A stretch of 10,893 nt of DNA from Bacteroidota bacterium (GTDB taxonomy: Bacteria; Bacteroidota; Bacteroidia; Bacteroidales; Prolixibacteraceae), in the NCBI GenBank assembly GCA_030695265.1, contig JAUYTA010000872.1, forward strand, positions 1 through 10,893, given 5' to 3'. Below the pieces are notes generated by a model that had not been told where the DNA came from, made no database searches, and saw nothing but the letters and a program-made list of their open reading frames with translations. A program made the position numbers and the translations under genes. This document shows positions 1 to 6,903 of the stretch, piece by piece (within the stretch, counting starts at the first letter, position 1; each line of letters starts with the position of its first letter).

Positions 1-193
1 CGTAATCCACTACAAACAGAAAGATGATTATAAATAATTGTATTACAGATATATGTGTCAATTTTTGAAATGAATAATCGAATTCTGGCACTCTATGAAC
101 CTATATGAATCAAGAAAAATTTCCTCCGAAATGTTAGTTATTTTAGTCTGATAGTCTAAAATAAAAATTTCTTTCCTGAATTGCAATCGACCA
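1..193. other. Intergenic stretch without a convincing gene
   Basis: This A/T-rich stretch lies downstream of the left operon's terminator. I see no credible coding region in it. The only structure is an inverted repeat at 138-164, listed separately. An open frame on the minus strand spans 58-321, but it only runs through the 3' end of the rhodanese gene in the wrong frame and then through the terminator hairpin, so it is not called. Confidence 0.6.
138..164. repeat. A/T-rich perfect inverted repeat, 9-bp arms
   Basis: The arms TTATTTTAG (138-146) and CTAAAATAA (156-164) are exact reverse complements around a 9-base loop. The repeat could be the terminator of a gene lying to the left, or a regulator site. 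The stem is too A/T-rich to make a strong terminator, and in this base composition such a repeat may arise by chance. Confidence 0.35.
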
Positions 194-194
194 T

Positions 195-227
195 AAAAAA
201 AGAGCCATTCTGTTCGAATGGCTCTTT
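195..227 (-). terminator. Intrinsic terminator of the left operon
   Basis: The arms AAAGAGCCATT (199-209) and AATGGCTCTTT (217-227) pair perfectly over 11 bp around a 7-base loop. Read on the minus strand, the hairpin is followed at once by a run of T (complement of the A run at 195-201). It therefore terminates transcription of the rhodanese-porin-cytochrome unit arriving from the right. A near-identical copy lies at 6904-6937. Confidence 0.85.
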
Positions 228-232
228 GCATA

Positions 233-271
233 TTAGCAACCACCGGCTGCTTCTTTTTTCTTTTTTGTTTT
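233..271 (-). other. Untranslated relic of a KTKKKKEAAGGC C-terminal tail
   Basis: Read on the minus strand in the same frame as the upstream rhodanese, this stretch would encode KTKKKKEAAGGC followed by TAA (233-235). That matches the true C-terminus of the exported rhodanese-fold protein at 6943-7569 (KTKKKKGAAGGC) at 11 of 12 residues. Here it sits behind two in-frame stops of the rhodanese frame (TAA at 281-283, TGA at 272-274), so it should not be translated as part of that gene. It could be a decayed former tail, a copied 3' end, or the product of sequencing or assembly errors in the A-rich run. Poly-A tracts make the last possibility real. Confidence 0.6.
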
Positions 272-280
272 TCAATAAGG

Positions 281-1132
281 TTACTTTTCCATTTTGTTTG
301 AAGGCGTTGCAGCCCACTCATTTAACCCTCCATCATAAAGTTTCACATTCGGATATCGTAATATTGATTTTAATGCAAAATATCCTTTTGAAGCTCTTGT
401 TCCTGAACTGCAAATAACATAAATAGTTTTGTCACTGGTAGCTCCTACGTCATTAAACATTTTTTGCAGATCAGTTTTCGATTTGTAGACACTTTTAGCA
501 TCAAGCAATGTGGTGTGGTCAACATTTACTGATCCGGGAATTCGTCCTTTTCCTTTAGGGTCTTTCCCGTTAAACAATGCTGCTTCATGAAAATCGACCA
601 GCGCAATTTTCGAATTTCCAACCGCTGCCTGTACATCTTTCATCGATGCAAAAATTGAATTGTTTACTGAAGTTGAAAATGTTTCAGGTTTAACAATCGT
701 TGGATTTTTAGTTACCGGTTTTCTTGCAGCTTTCCAGGCAATTAATCCTCCATCGAGAATTTTTACATTTGGGGCGCCCATGTATTTGAGTATCCAGTAA
801 ACCCTTCCGGCGTATTTCCCAGTCCCTTCATCATATACAACGATGGTTTTCTTTTCACTAACTCCTTTTGCGTTCATTGCTTTTGCAATTTCTTCAGGTG
901 AGATAAGTAAACCTTCAACTGCACCGACTTTTTTCTCTAAACTTGTATATGGAACATTAACAGCATCGGTAATGTGCACTTTGGCATATTCGGTTTCCAC
1001 TTCGGCTGAGATTACTACAAAACTTGGATCTTTTAATTTGGCACTCAAATCGGCAACAGAAATTAAGTCTTGCGCAATGCCAGCCATTGCCAGACTTAAA
1101 AGAGCAATAAATGAGAATATTAGTTTTTTCAT
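281..1132 (-). CDS. Exported tandem-domain rhodanese (thiosulfate/3-mercaptopyruvate sulfurtransferase family)
   Basis: This 283-residue protein has a signal peptide (about residues 1-20, ending AMAGIA) and two rhodanese domains (about 22-135 and 160-275). The first domain has Asp101 (VVYDEGTGKYAGR) at the cysteine position, as is usual for the structural N-terminal domain of this family. The second carries the catalytic loop CSSGTR with Cys241. Family knowledge: such enzymes move sulfane sulfur from thiosulfate or mercaptopyruvate through a cysteine persulfide. The length is normal for the family and the protein should act in the periplasm. It is the last gene of the left operon, 19 bases after the porin, and is followed by a terminator. 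Beyond its stop lies the relic GGC tail described separately. The fold is certain; the physiological sulfur donor is not. Confidence 0.92.
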   Translation of the reverse strand: MKKLIFSFIALLSLAMAGIAQDLISVADLSAKLKDPSFVVISAEVETEYAKVHITDAVNVPYTSLEKKVGAVEGLLISPEEIAKAMNAKGVSEKKTIVVYDEGTGKYAGRVYWILKYMGAPNVKILDGGLIAWKAARKPVTKNPTIVKPETFSTSVNNSIFASMKDVQAAVGNSKIALVDFHEAALFNGKDPKGKGRIPGSVNVDHTTLLDAKSVYKSKTDLQKMFNDVGATSDKTIYVICSSGTRASKGYFALKSILRYPNVKLYDGGLNEWAATPSNKMEK

Positions 1133-1151
1133 GTTAAACTATTTTATAAAT

Positions 1152-2162
1152 TTAGAATTTAACCTGTACCTGAATGGCAAGTTCGTCGTTTTTTACTTCG
1201 ACGGGTGAATCGCCACTGTACATGTAATTTACTTGCAGACGGGTCCAATCGTTAAAGAAGTAATTGACGCCGAAAGTCATGTTGCTCTCTTTGTATTTTG
1301 ATGTATTACCTGAATCGAAAAAGTCGTACCTGAAAACAGGTTCAAGGTTCCATTTCGACAGGTACGACATGGTAACATAACCTCCACTTCGTTTTTCGCC
1401 CAGTTCAATCAGGTTTCCACTGCATCCGCCACCGAGGTCGCGGTTGTAATCGCCCTGATCTGAAATATATTCACCAAGCAAGGTAAATCCGGCGTATTTG
1501 GCCTGTAATTCGGCACCAATTGAGGTCCTGCTATCAACATTGTTCACATATGAAGGGAATCCGTAACGAAAGCTTCCTCCAATTTTCAGGAAATCCAGTG
1601 GATTAAAGACTACCCGGCCAACAACATCTTTTTTGTTATTGTTGTCGAACTTGCCTAATCCGCTTCCATTCATGAATCCAAGCTGGTAAGTGAATAAAGT
1701 TGAGTCGGTTCCGCCCATGAATACAACTCCTAAATCGCGGAATGGCGCTACCATTTGTAACGTAGCTGTTGAGCGATAAATGGTTGTAAGACCGCTGCAG
1801 GCAGTATTGGTTTCAAGACCAAACGGGGTTTTAAACGAGCCCAATGAAATTCTCGACCATGAAAACCTGTCGTAAGTAATAAATGCGTCGAGAAGATATG
1901 GGTTAGGGGAAATAAACGGGCTGAATTCGGCTACCATATAGTAAGAGAAATCGTAAGGTATCTTGCCCATTACGCCAAGGCGTGAACGTTCGAACGAGAA
2001 TCCGTTTTTAGCCGGATCAGTGTAATGTGATTCGTATTGAGCCTGAAGGAAACCGAATACTTTTAGTCCTTCATCTGAAGGAGCCCCTCCGCAGCCTTGA
2101 GCTGCAACTTTTGTTGCAGTCAGGGCAAATAGCAACATAACAACGATAAATAAGTATTTCAT
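1152..2162 (-). CDS. Outer-membrane porin, Porin_O/P (OprP-like) family
   Basis: This 336-residue protein has an N-terminal signal peptide (about residues 1-21). It is followed by alternating hydrophobic/aromatic segments typical of a beta-barrel, and it ends in ...IQVQVKF with the C-terminal Phe recognised by the outer-membrane assembly machinery. Segments such as SFERSRLGVMGKI and the closing FNDWTRLQVNYMYSGD resemble Bacteroidota phosphate-selective porin O/P-type proteins. Its place between two exported rhodaneses (27 bases from the upstream one, 19 from the downstream one) suggests it admits a sulfur oxyanion or polysulfide, but this is inferred from context only. Unusually for a porin it has three cysteines: Cys24 in QGCGG near the mature N-terminus, Cys122, and Cys247 in GGGCSG. 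Confidence 0.82.
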   Translation of the reverse strand: MKYLFIVVMLLFALTATKVAAQGCGGAPSDEGLKVFGFLQAQYESHYTDPAKNGFSFERSRLGVMGKIPYDFSYYMVAEFSPFISPNPYLLDAFITYDRFSWSRISLGSFKTPFGLETNTACSGLTTIYRSTATLQMVAPFRDLGVVFMGGTDSTLFTYQLGFMNGSGLGKFDNNNKKDVVGRVVFNPLDFLKIGGSFRYGFPSYVNNVDSRTSIGAELQAKYAGFTLLGEYISDQGDYNRDLGGGCSGNLIELGEKRSGGYVTMSYLSKWNLEPVFRYDFFDSGNTSKYKESNMTFGVNYFFNDWTRLQVNYMYSGDSPVEVKNDELAIQVQVKF

Positions 2163-2189
2163 AATCGGTATGAAATTTTGATTTGTAAA

Positions 2190-3149
2190 TTAATTACCGG
2201 TAACTATTGGCAAACTTTTCGACATGGTAGCTTTCCATTGATTAACCGATGTTCCCCAGGCTGAACTTGCATTGTTTAATTTATTCATACCAAACATGAG
2301 GCTTTTTGCATTATAGCCAATAACGCGCAGATAAGCTGAAATTGCAGCTGACGTTTGTCCAGTGTAACAGTAGGTTATCACTTCTTTAGATGAGTCAAGG
2401 TATTTAACCTGGGCTTCACCTACTAAAAGCGGATTGATGCGGTAAGCTCCTTTTATGTGACCAAAAGCAGCATAATCTGTTTCATTGAAATAATTATTAA
2501 TGAAGTATTTGGTTGGATCGGCCAATACATCGGTTGCAGTAACAGATTTAAATCCTTCAGAAAGTACCTGTGCAACTCTGGCTTTAAGGATATTGGCAGG
2601 GACAATATCGGTACTGGAAATTGTTGGGCTCGCGAAGCTTAGATTAGCTGGAGCTGCATCGGTTGTCCAATTAGCATTTCCGACAGCAACGCTTCCAATG
2701 CTCGATGTCCAGACATCTAATTTAGTGTTCCACGAGCTCATTCCCCATTTTAAGGCAACGGCATCGGCATATCCCGACAGACGGAGCAAAGTAACGGCAT
2801 GGGTAGCTGTTTGTCCGGTTTTGCAAACTACCAAAATTGGTTTTGTTGCTTTGGCCGCTTCAGTCAAAATGTTAGCGAGGTCAACCCGACGAGCATCAGT
2901 AATATGACCAGAAGCAAACTCATCGGCAGTTCGGATATCGATCACATATTTTGCACTGACATTTCCATCGGCTGGAGCAGACATCACAAAATTGGCAATA
3001 ATAGTATTGATGTCCAGGTTTTGGGTAACCAAATAATCGGTTAATGCTTTCTGTGCATCAAATGTTTCTTCGTTTTCTTTTTTACAACTGCTTAAAAAGA
3101 AAGCAGGAACAACGACTAAAATAATCAGGAGTTTAAATAGCTTTTTCAT
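2190..3149 (-). CDS. Tandem-domain rhodanese lipoprotein with two active-site cysteines
   Basis: This 319-residue protein has a lipoprotein signal with lipobox LSSC, Cys22 being the lipidated residue. Two rhodanese domains follow, at about 30-150 and 185-305. Both keep a cysteine in the active loop: Cys109 in VVCKTGQTA and Cys261 in TYCYTGQTS. That differs from the common tandem architecture in which only the second domain is catalytic, so this protein may carry two persulfides. Supporting motifs are DIRTADEFASGHI in domain 1 and WGMSSW / FGMNKLNN near the domain ends. It should be anchored in the periplasmic or outer-membrane leaflet. It lies between the small GGC-tail rhodanese lipoprotein and the porin in one operon. 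Substrate is unknown; sulfane sulfur transfer is inferred from the family. Confidence 0.9.
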   Translation of the reverse strand: MKKLFKLLIILVVVPAFFLSSCKKENEETFDAQKALTDYLVTQNLDINTIIANFVMSAPADGNVSAKYVIDIRTADEFASGHITDARRVDLANILTEAAKATKPILVVCKTGQTATHAVTLLRLSGYADAVALKWGMSSWNTKLDVWTSSIGSVAVGNANWTTDAAPANLSFASPTISSTDIVPANILKARVAQVLSEGFKSVTATDVLADPTKYFINNYFNETDYAAFGHIKGAYRINPLLVGEAQVKYLDSSKEVITYCYTGQTSAAISAYLRVIGYNAKSLMFGMNKLNNASSAWGTSVNQWKATMSKSLPIVTGN

Positions 3150-3200
3150 AGAATTGTTTGTTTTTATTTATTGGTTAAAAATGAATTATTTCGTTTGTAA

Positions 3201-3710
3201 TTAACATCCCCCGGCAGGTTTTGGGGTATCGTGCCCGCCACTCATTTTTTCGAGGTTTTTCTCAAAAATATCGGGGAAAGTTAATTCCCACTGCTTCCAA
3301 CCTTCTTTTAAGGTTAAAACATTGGTATATCCCAATTGCTGAAGTGTTTGGGCTGCCAATATTCCACGTTTGCCTTTCTGGTCGTACACAATAATTTTTT
3401 CACTGGGTAATGGCATGTAAATACCAACACTTTCCCAGAAAATAGAATCAGCAATTTTGAATTCAAGACTTCCTCGTGGTATATTTACTGATCCGGGAAT
3501 GTATCCGGGATAATGTTCGTCAGCCTGGCGCACATCAATCAACGTATATACTTCTTCTCCACCCATCAATCCTTTTAGCTCTTCAGAGGTAATTATTTTG
3601 ACTTGTTTTTCTGCTTTATTCACCATTTCATCAACATTGGCGAACTTCTCGGATTTGTTACATGCTGCAATAATGATTGCAATTGCGAATGCGAATACTA
3701 TTTTTTTCAT
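3201..3710 (-). CDS. Non-catalytic rhodanese-fold lipoprotein ending in AGGC
   Basis: This is a 169-residue single-domain protein. The frame is open to 3767, but the start at 3710 is preferred: it begins MKKIVFAFAIAIIIAAC, a clean lipoprotein signal with lipidated Cys17, and it follows the previous gene by 28 bases instead of overlapping it. The rhodanese fold is marked by LIDVRQADEHYPGYIPGSVNIP and IIVYDQKGKRG...LGY..VLTLKEGWKQW. The catalytic cysteine position is Asp110, so ordinary sulfurtransferase activity is not expected. A short linker follows and the protein ends ...HDTPKPAGGC. Apart from lipidated Cys17, the last residue, Cys169, is the only cysteine. This suggests a membrane-tethered sulfur carrier with a mobile terminal thiol. 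The fold is well supported; the carrier role is inference. Confidence 0.88.
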   Translation of the reverse strand: MKKIVFAFAIAIIIAACNKSEKFANVDEMVNKAEKQVKIITSEELKGLMGGEEVYTLIDVRQADEHYPGYIPGSVNIPRGSLEFKIADSIFWESVGIYMPLPSEKIIVYDQKGKRGILAAQTLQQLGYTNVLTLKEGWKQWELTFPDIFEKNLEKMSGGHDTPKPAGGC

Positions 3711-3738
3711 TGTCGTGTCTTTTTTATACTGATTGTTA

Positions 3739-4347
3739 TTATGTGCTTTCTTTGGTAATTGGCTCATCTTCGTATCCCGAAATCATGGCTTTAACATTCG
3801 TTGTGATTCGATGCCCGGTTGATGTCATATAAACATGAACAATAAGGAAGGCTAATAAAAGGAAAGCTCCGAGCGTGTGTGTGATTACTGCAATCCATAA
3901 ACCGCTTGCATCGATTGGATTTTCAGGATAATGGTAATACATATAAAGCAAACCGGTGATTGTTTGTACTGGGAAAATCAGGATTAATAAACCCAGGTAA
4001 ATGATTCGTTGTAATGGGTTTAGCTTGTTGGTCGCTGTTTTTTGTGTTGGATGTGGCGCGTTTTGAAAAATCCCTTTGGCGTAATAGTTGATTTGTTCTT
4101 TAAGCTTATTCCTGGTTGGTATGAAATTTTGATATTGACCTGTAACAAACAGCCAAAAGATGGTGATAAATCCGAGTATGATAAACGTAATGGCTGCAGC
4201 ATTGTGCAATCTTACCGCTTGTTCGAAACCAAACATCTCATAATTACCATGTATTTCGAAACCGGTAAGGGTAAGTAAAATAACCACTGCCATCTGACTC
4301 CAGTGCCAAAAGCGCTCAAACCTTGAAAATATTTTTATTTTTCTCAT
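3739..4347 (-). CDS. Four-helix membrane cytochrome b (cytochrome b561 / Ni-hydrogenase b-type family)
   Basis: This 202-residue integral membrane protein has four predicted helices at about 17-34, 49-70, 114-138 and 150-176. Histidines suited to two b hemes are His15 (FWHW), His48 (RLHNAA), His157 (ITHTLGAF) and His171 (LIVHVYM). The RFERFWHWSQ opening is typical of di-heme cytochrome b subunits of formate dehydrogenase, hydrogenase and thiosulfate reductase (PF01292-like). In those families it exchanges electrons with the quinone pool. It starts 11 bases after the octaheme cytochrome c gene, so the two probably form a quinol-linked electron-transfer pair. I infer that it delivers menaquinol electrons to the octaheme protein; the reverse direction is possible. 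Confidence 0.87.
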   Translation of the reverse strand: MRKIKIFSRFERFWHWSQMAVVILLTLTGFEIHGNYEMFGFEQAVRLHNAAAITFIILGFITIFWLFVTGQYQNFIPTRNKLKEQINYYAKGIFQNAPHPTQKTATNKLNPLQRIIYLGLLILIFPVQTITGLLYMYYHYPENPIDASGLWIAVITHTLGAFLLLAFLIVHVYMTSTGHRITTNVKAMISGYEDEPITKEST

Positions 4348-4358
4348 TTTGCTTTGAT

Positions 4359-5960
4359 TTACAAATTGTTTTTACGGGCTAATATTCGCAGGACGGAATG
4401 GATAAGAACCCCCAGAATTGAAATGATAATGATAGCAAAGCCGGAATAATCAGCTGCTTTCGCGTAATCACGGCCTGGAAGATAAAATCCCGAAAGTTTG
4501 GCCAGTCTGCCTTCATCGCTGCGGGTGTGGCAATCAATGCATTTCAGTGTTTGTTCTTTAGGCGAAACCTGATGGTTTATTGGCCAGTACGCTTCGGTTT
4601 GAACGAAGTCAAACTTGCCGCTATATGGACGTTCAGCATATTGCATGCCGAGATAAATAGCAGTATCCCAGCGTAAATCTTCCCAAAAAGCGCCTTCGCC
4701 TTTCTTATTTGCGAATACTTTTACATTCACTAATTGTTTTGAAATGGTATCGTAAGGCTGTTTCCCACGGTGAATCTTAACGGGCCATATTTTCGATTCC
4801 TTATCTTCATAACTACCCATTAAAGTATTAATCTTAACTGGTATTGTTTTGATGGTGTCTTCATACAGGTAATGATCGGCAGTTCCGTTAAACCATGCGT
4901 AGTCGGGTTTTACATGGTCGTTCCATACAAAATGTCCTTTTATTGAAATGTAGCTGTATTTGTGTTGGTTATCGTATTCTGTGATCGGATTACCGTTTGC
5001 ATCACGTTTCCCGGCAACGGACCAATCCCAATACATAACTGTTGGATTTACCTTAGCGTAAATTGGTATGTGACAGGTTTGACACGCAACTTTAATGTTG
5101 TGCATATCAAGTACTTTGTCGTTATGTGGAGCATTTGTGTGACATTGCTCGCAGGTAGAACGGTTGGTGTTTTCGGAAGAAACGCTGTAAGCCCGTCCTT
5201 TAATGTTATGGTTTTCGGTAAGGTGACAATCATTACAGGCCATATCTTTTCCGTCTTTGGCCATGTGAACATCAACAGAACGGGAGCAATTCAGCATGGC
5301 TTCTTCCAGATCGCCATGTTTAACATTGTTTCCACCCCCACCATGAAAATGACATACACCACAATTTTCTTTTTTAGGTTTTCCTACGTTTTGTGATACA
5401 TAGTTATAGTCGGGCACCGGGAATTCGGCAGAAGCATTTTCAGCAGTAGCTGGCATCCCGGCACTGTTTTTTCGCTTTTTATAGGTGTTGGTATTGTCGT
5501 GGCAAACTAAACAGTCGATGTTATTCGGATCACTAAAATCAAAAGATTTATCCTGCCAGCCATATCCAATATGGCAACGCATACATGATCCATTATTGCC
5601 ATCTGCTGCCATACAGAAATTATTGATCAGATTTTTTTTACCGATGTTAACTTTTCCACGGCCATTTGGTAGGTTGGTTTCTCTTTCCCATTTCCAATGA
5701 GCCGAAGCCATTAATTCATCATCGCGCTTATTGTGGCATGAGAGGCAGGCTGCCGTTACATCTTGTGGTCGTTTAAATTCTTGTTTCAGGATTTCAAATT
5801 CAGAGTGGTCAACTTTTTTACCCATTTCGGCTCTTACCTGATATTCCATTTTAATTGGTGTTCCCCTTCTAAGCCCGAAATGTACGGTAAGGAAAATTAC
5901 AAGGGCTGGAAGTAATAGTACCACCAGAAATGTAGTTAGTTTTTGAGCCGTTTTATTCAT
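4359..5960 (-). CDS. Octaheme c-type cytochrome, tetrathionate reductase (OTR) family, membrane-anchored
   Basis: This 533-residue protein has exactly eight CXXCH heme motifs, at residues 72-76, 126-130, 150-154, 200-204, 242-246, 270-274, 293-297 and 474-478. The long gap before the last heme and the HGGGGNNVKHGDLEEA...DVHM region fit the octaheme tetrathionate reductase family known from Shewanella, whose members reduce tetrathionate and, in vitro, nitrite and hydroxylamine. Non-heme cysteines include Cys116 and Cys225. A hydrophobic N-terminal segment (about 8-27) and a C-terminal helix (about 507-525) would anchor it to the membrane with hemes outside; the Shewanella enzyme is soluble. 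It is the first gene of the left operon, directly upstream of the cytochrome b. The true substrate cannot be read from sequence, but a sulfur oxyanion fits the neighbours. Confidence 0.92.
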   Translation of the reverse strand: MNKTAQKLTTFLVVLLLPALVIFLTVHFGLRRGTPIKMEYQVRAEMGKKVDHSEFEILKQEFKRPQDVTAACLSCHNKRDDELMASAHWKWERETNLPNGRGKVNIGKKNLINNFCMAADGNNGSCMRCHIGYGWQDKSFDFSDPNNIDCLVCHDNTNTYKKRKNSAGMPATAENASAEFPVPDYNYVSQNVGKPKKENCGVCHFHGGGGNNVKHGDLEEAMLNCSRSVDVHMAKDGKDMACNDCHLTENHNIKGRAYSVSSENTNRSTCEQCHTNAPHNDKVLDMHNIKVACQTCHIPIYAKVNPTVMYWDWSVAGKRDANGNPITEYDNQHKYSYISIKGHFVWNDHVKPDYAWFNGTADHYLYEDTIKTIPVKINTLMGSYEDKESKIWPVKIHRGKQPYDTISKQLVNVKVFANKKGEGAFWEDLRWDTAIYLGMQYAERPYSGKFDFVQTEAYWPINHQVSPKEQTLKCIDCHTRSDEGRLAKLSGFYLPGRDYAKAADYSGFAIIIISILGVLIHSVLRILARKNNL

Positions 5961-6068
5961 GTTTTAGTTAATTAATAACATTGCTAAAATATGGCTATCT
6001 CTTCTTGCAATGCTATTTTAAACCAACAACTAAACGGTAGATTTTCATTCTGTCCGTCACAGAAATCC

Positions 6069-6082
6069 TTGACGTAAATCAA
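6069..6082. promoter_or_regulatory. Putative Fnr/Crp-family operator (TTGAC-N4-ATCAA)
   Basis: TTGAC GTAA ATCAA matches the Fnr half-site palindrome TTGAT-N4-ATCAA at nine of ten fixed positions. It lies in the 179-base region between the divergent octaheme cytochrome and the Crp/Fnr-type regulator, about 57 bases before the regulator's start and about 109 before the cytochrome's. A weak Bacteroidota-like -7 element for the regulator (TTTCTTTG, 6094-6101) follows it. In that arrangement the box would overlap the -33 region and suit autorepression, while activating the divergent operon. No promoter for the octaheme gene is clear enough to call. Confidence 0.6.
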
Positions 6083-6139
6083 AGATTTTATTGTTTCTTT
6101 GTACAAATGGGTATTTTAACTAACTAATTAATTATACAA

Positions 6140-6844
6140 ATGACATCTGGAATGGAAGTGGTACAGCATAGCTGTGCAATTGGTAAAAAATCAGGTTCAT
6201 GTATAGATCTTCTAACTACACAAGAGCAGGATTTGGTTAATTCTAAAGCTGCAGAAGTAAATTACAGGAAAGGGGAGATTATTTGTAAGCAGGGAGGTCT
6301 GGCGAATCAAATCATGATTGTTCGCGAAGGACTGGTTAAGATTTATATGGAAACCAATAGCGGACAAGATCTGGTTCTGCAAATTATGCCATCAATGAAT
6401 ATCATTGGCTTATCAGCTCTGTTTGGTGGAAATTCAGTTTATCAATTCTCTGCCCGAACTTACCATGACACCAAAGTTCAGGTAATTGAAATCAGTGTAG
6501 TGAAACAACTAATCAGGTCAAATCCCGAATTTGCTCTTCATATTGTTGGGATGCTGGCTGAATACAATACCATTATAAGTGGACGTTTTTTTTGTCTCAC
6601 GCACAAGCAGACTTATGGCCGCTTTTCTGATGTTATACTTTGCCTTGCCAATCGGATTTATAAAGATAAAACATTTCCTCTTCAGCTATCGCGCAAAGAA
6701 CTTGCTGAAATTGCTGGTATGTCGATTGAAAGTGTTGCACGGATACTTTCCCGTTTTAAAGAGGAAAAACTCATTGAAATTGATAATAAGCAAATCCGCA
6801 TTCTCGATTATGAAAGGATGTGTGAGATAAGCTTTAAAGGTTGA
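6140..6844 (+). CDS. Crp/Fnr-family transcriptional regulator
   Basis: This 234-residue protein has an N-terminal cyclic-nucleotide-binding-type barrel (about 28-140), a dimerisation helix (about 125-160) and a C-terminal winged helix-turn-helix. The HTH segment LSRKELAEIAGMSIESVARI (about 183-202) has Glu197 and Arg201, the spacing of the DNA-contacting Glu and Arg of Fnr. Fnr's intervening Ser is Ala here. This fits the Fnr-like box upstream. Cysteines at 12, 21, 49, 152 and 168 could sense redox state or persulfide, but the N-terminal spacing is not the classic Fnr iron-sulfur pattern and the effector is unknown. It is the only plus-strand gene, divergent from the octaheme operon and convergent with the right operon. 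I infer control of the left operon and possibly of the right one. Confidence 0.92.
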   Translation: MTSGMEVVQHSCAIGKKSGSCIDLLTTQEQDLVNSKAAEVNYRKGEIICKQGGLANQIMIVREGLVKIYMETNSGQDLVLQIMPSMNIIGLSALFGGNSVYQFSARTYHDTKVQVIEISVVKQLIRSNPEFALHIVGMLAEYNTIISGRFFCLTHKQTYGRFSDVILCLANRIYKDKTFPLQLSRKELAEIAGMSIESVARILSRFKEEKLIEIDNKQIRILDYERMCEISFKG

Positions 6845-6903
6845 TCAAGCAACGATTTCTCCAATACAAAATGTTATTCTTTTGCTTTGATTGATTGGCA
6901 CAC

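Noticed and set aside
254..271. Programmed frameshifting into the GGC tail at AAAAAAG runs (dnaX-like slippery heptamer)
   Set aside because: The tail is in the same frame as the rhodanese, behind two stops. Reaching it would need a +1 shift before the first stop and then a -1 shift. No stimulatory structure is evident apart from the terminator. A relic or a sequence error is simpler.
58..321. 87-codon minus-strand open frame at the left edge
   Set aside because: It reads the rhodanese 3' end in a shifted frame and crosses the terminator hairpin. It has no leader or recognisable features.
2500..2907. 135-codon plus-strand open frame
   Set aside because: It lies entirely opposite the tandem rhodanese lipoprotein, whose two active-site motifs fix the coding strand.
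3201..3767. Longer start at 3767 for the small rhodanese lipoprotein
   Set aside because: The extra 19 residues are hydrophilic, place the lipoprotein signal internally and overlap the preceding cytochrome b gene. The internal ATG at 3710 gives a clean signal peptide and lipobox.
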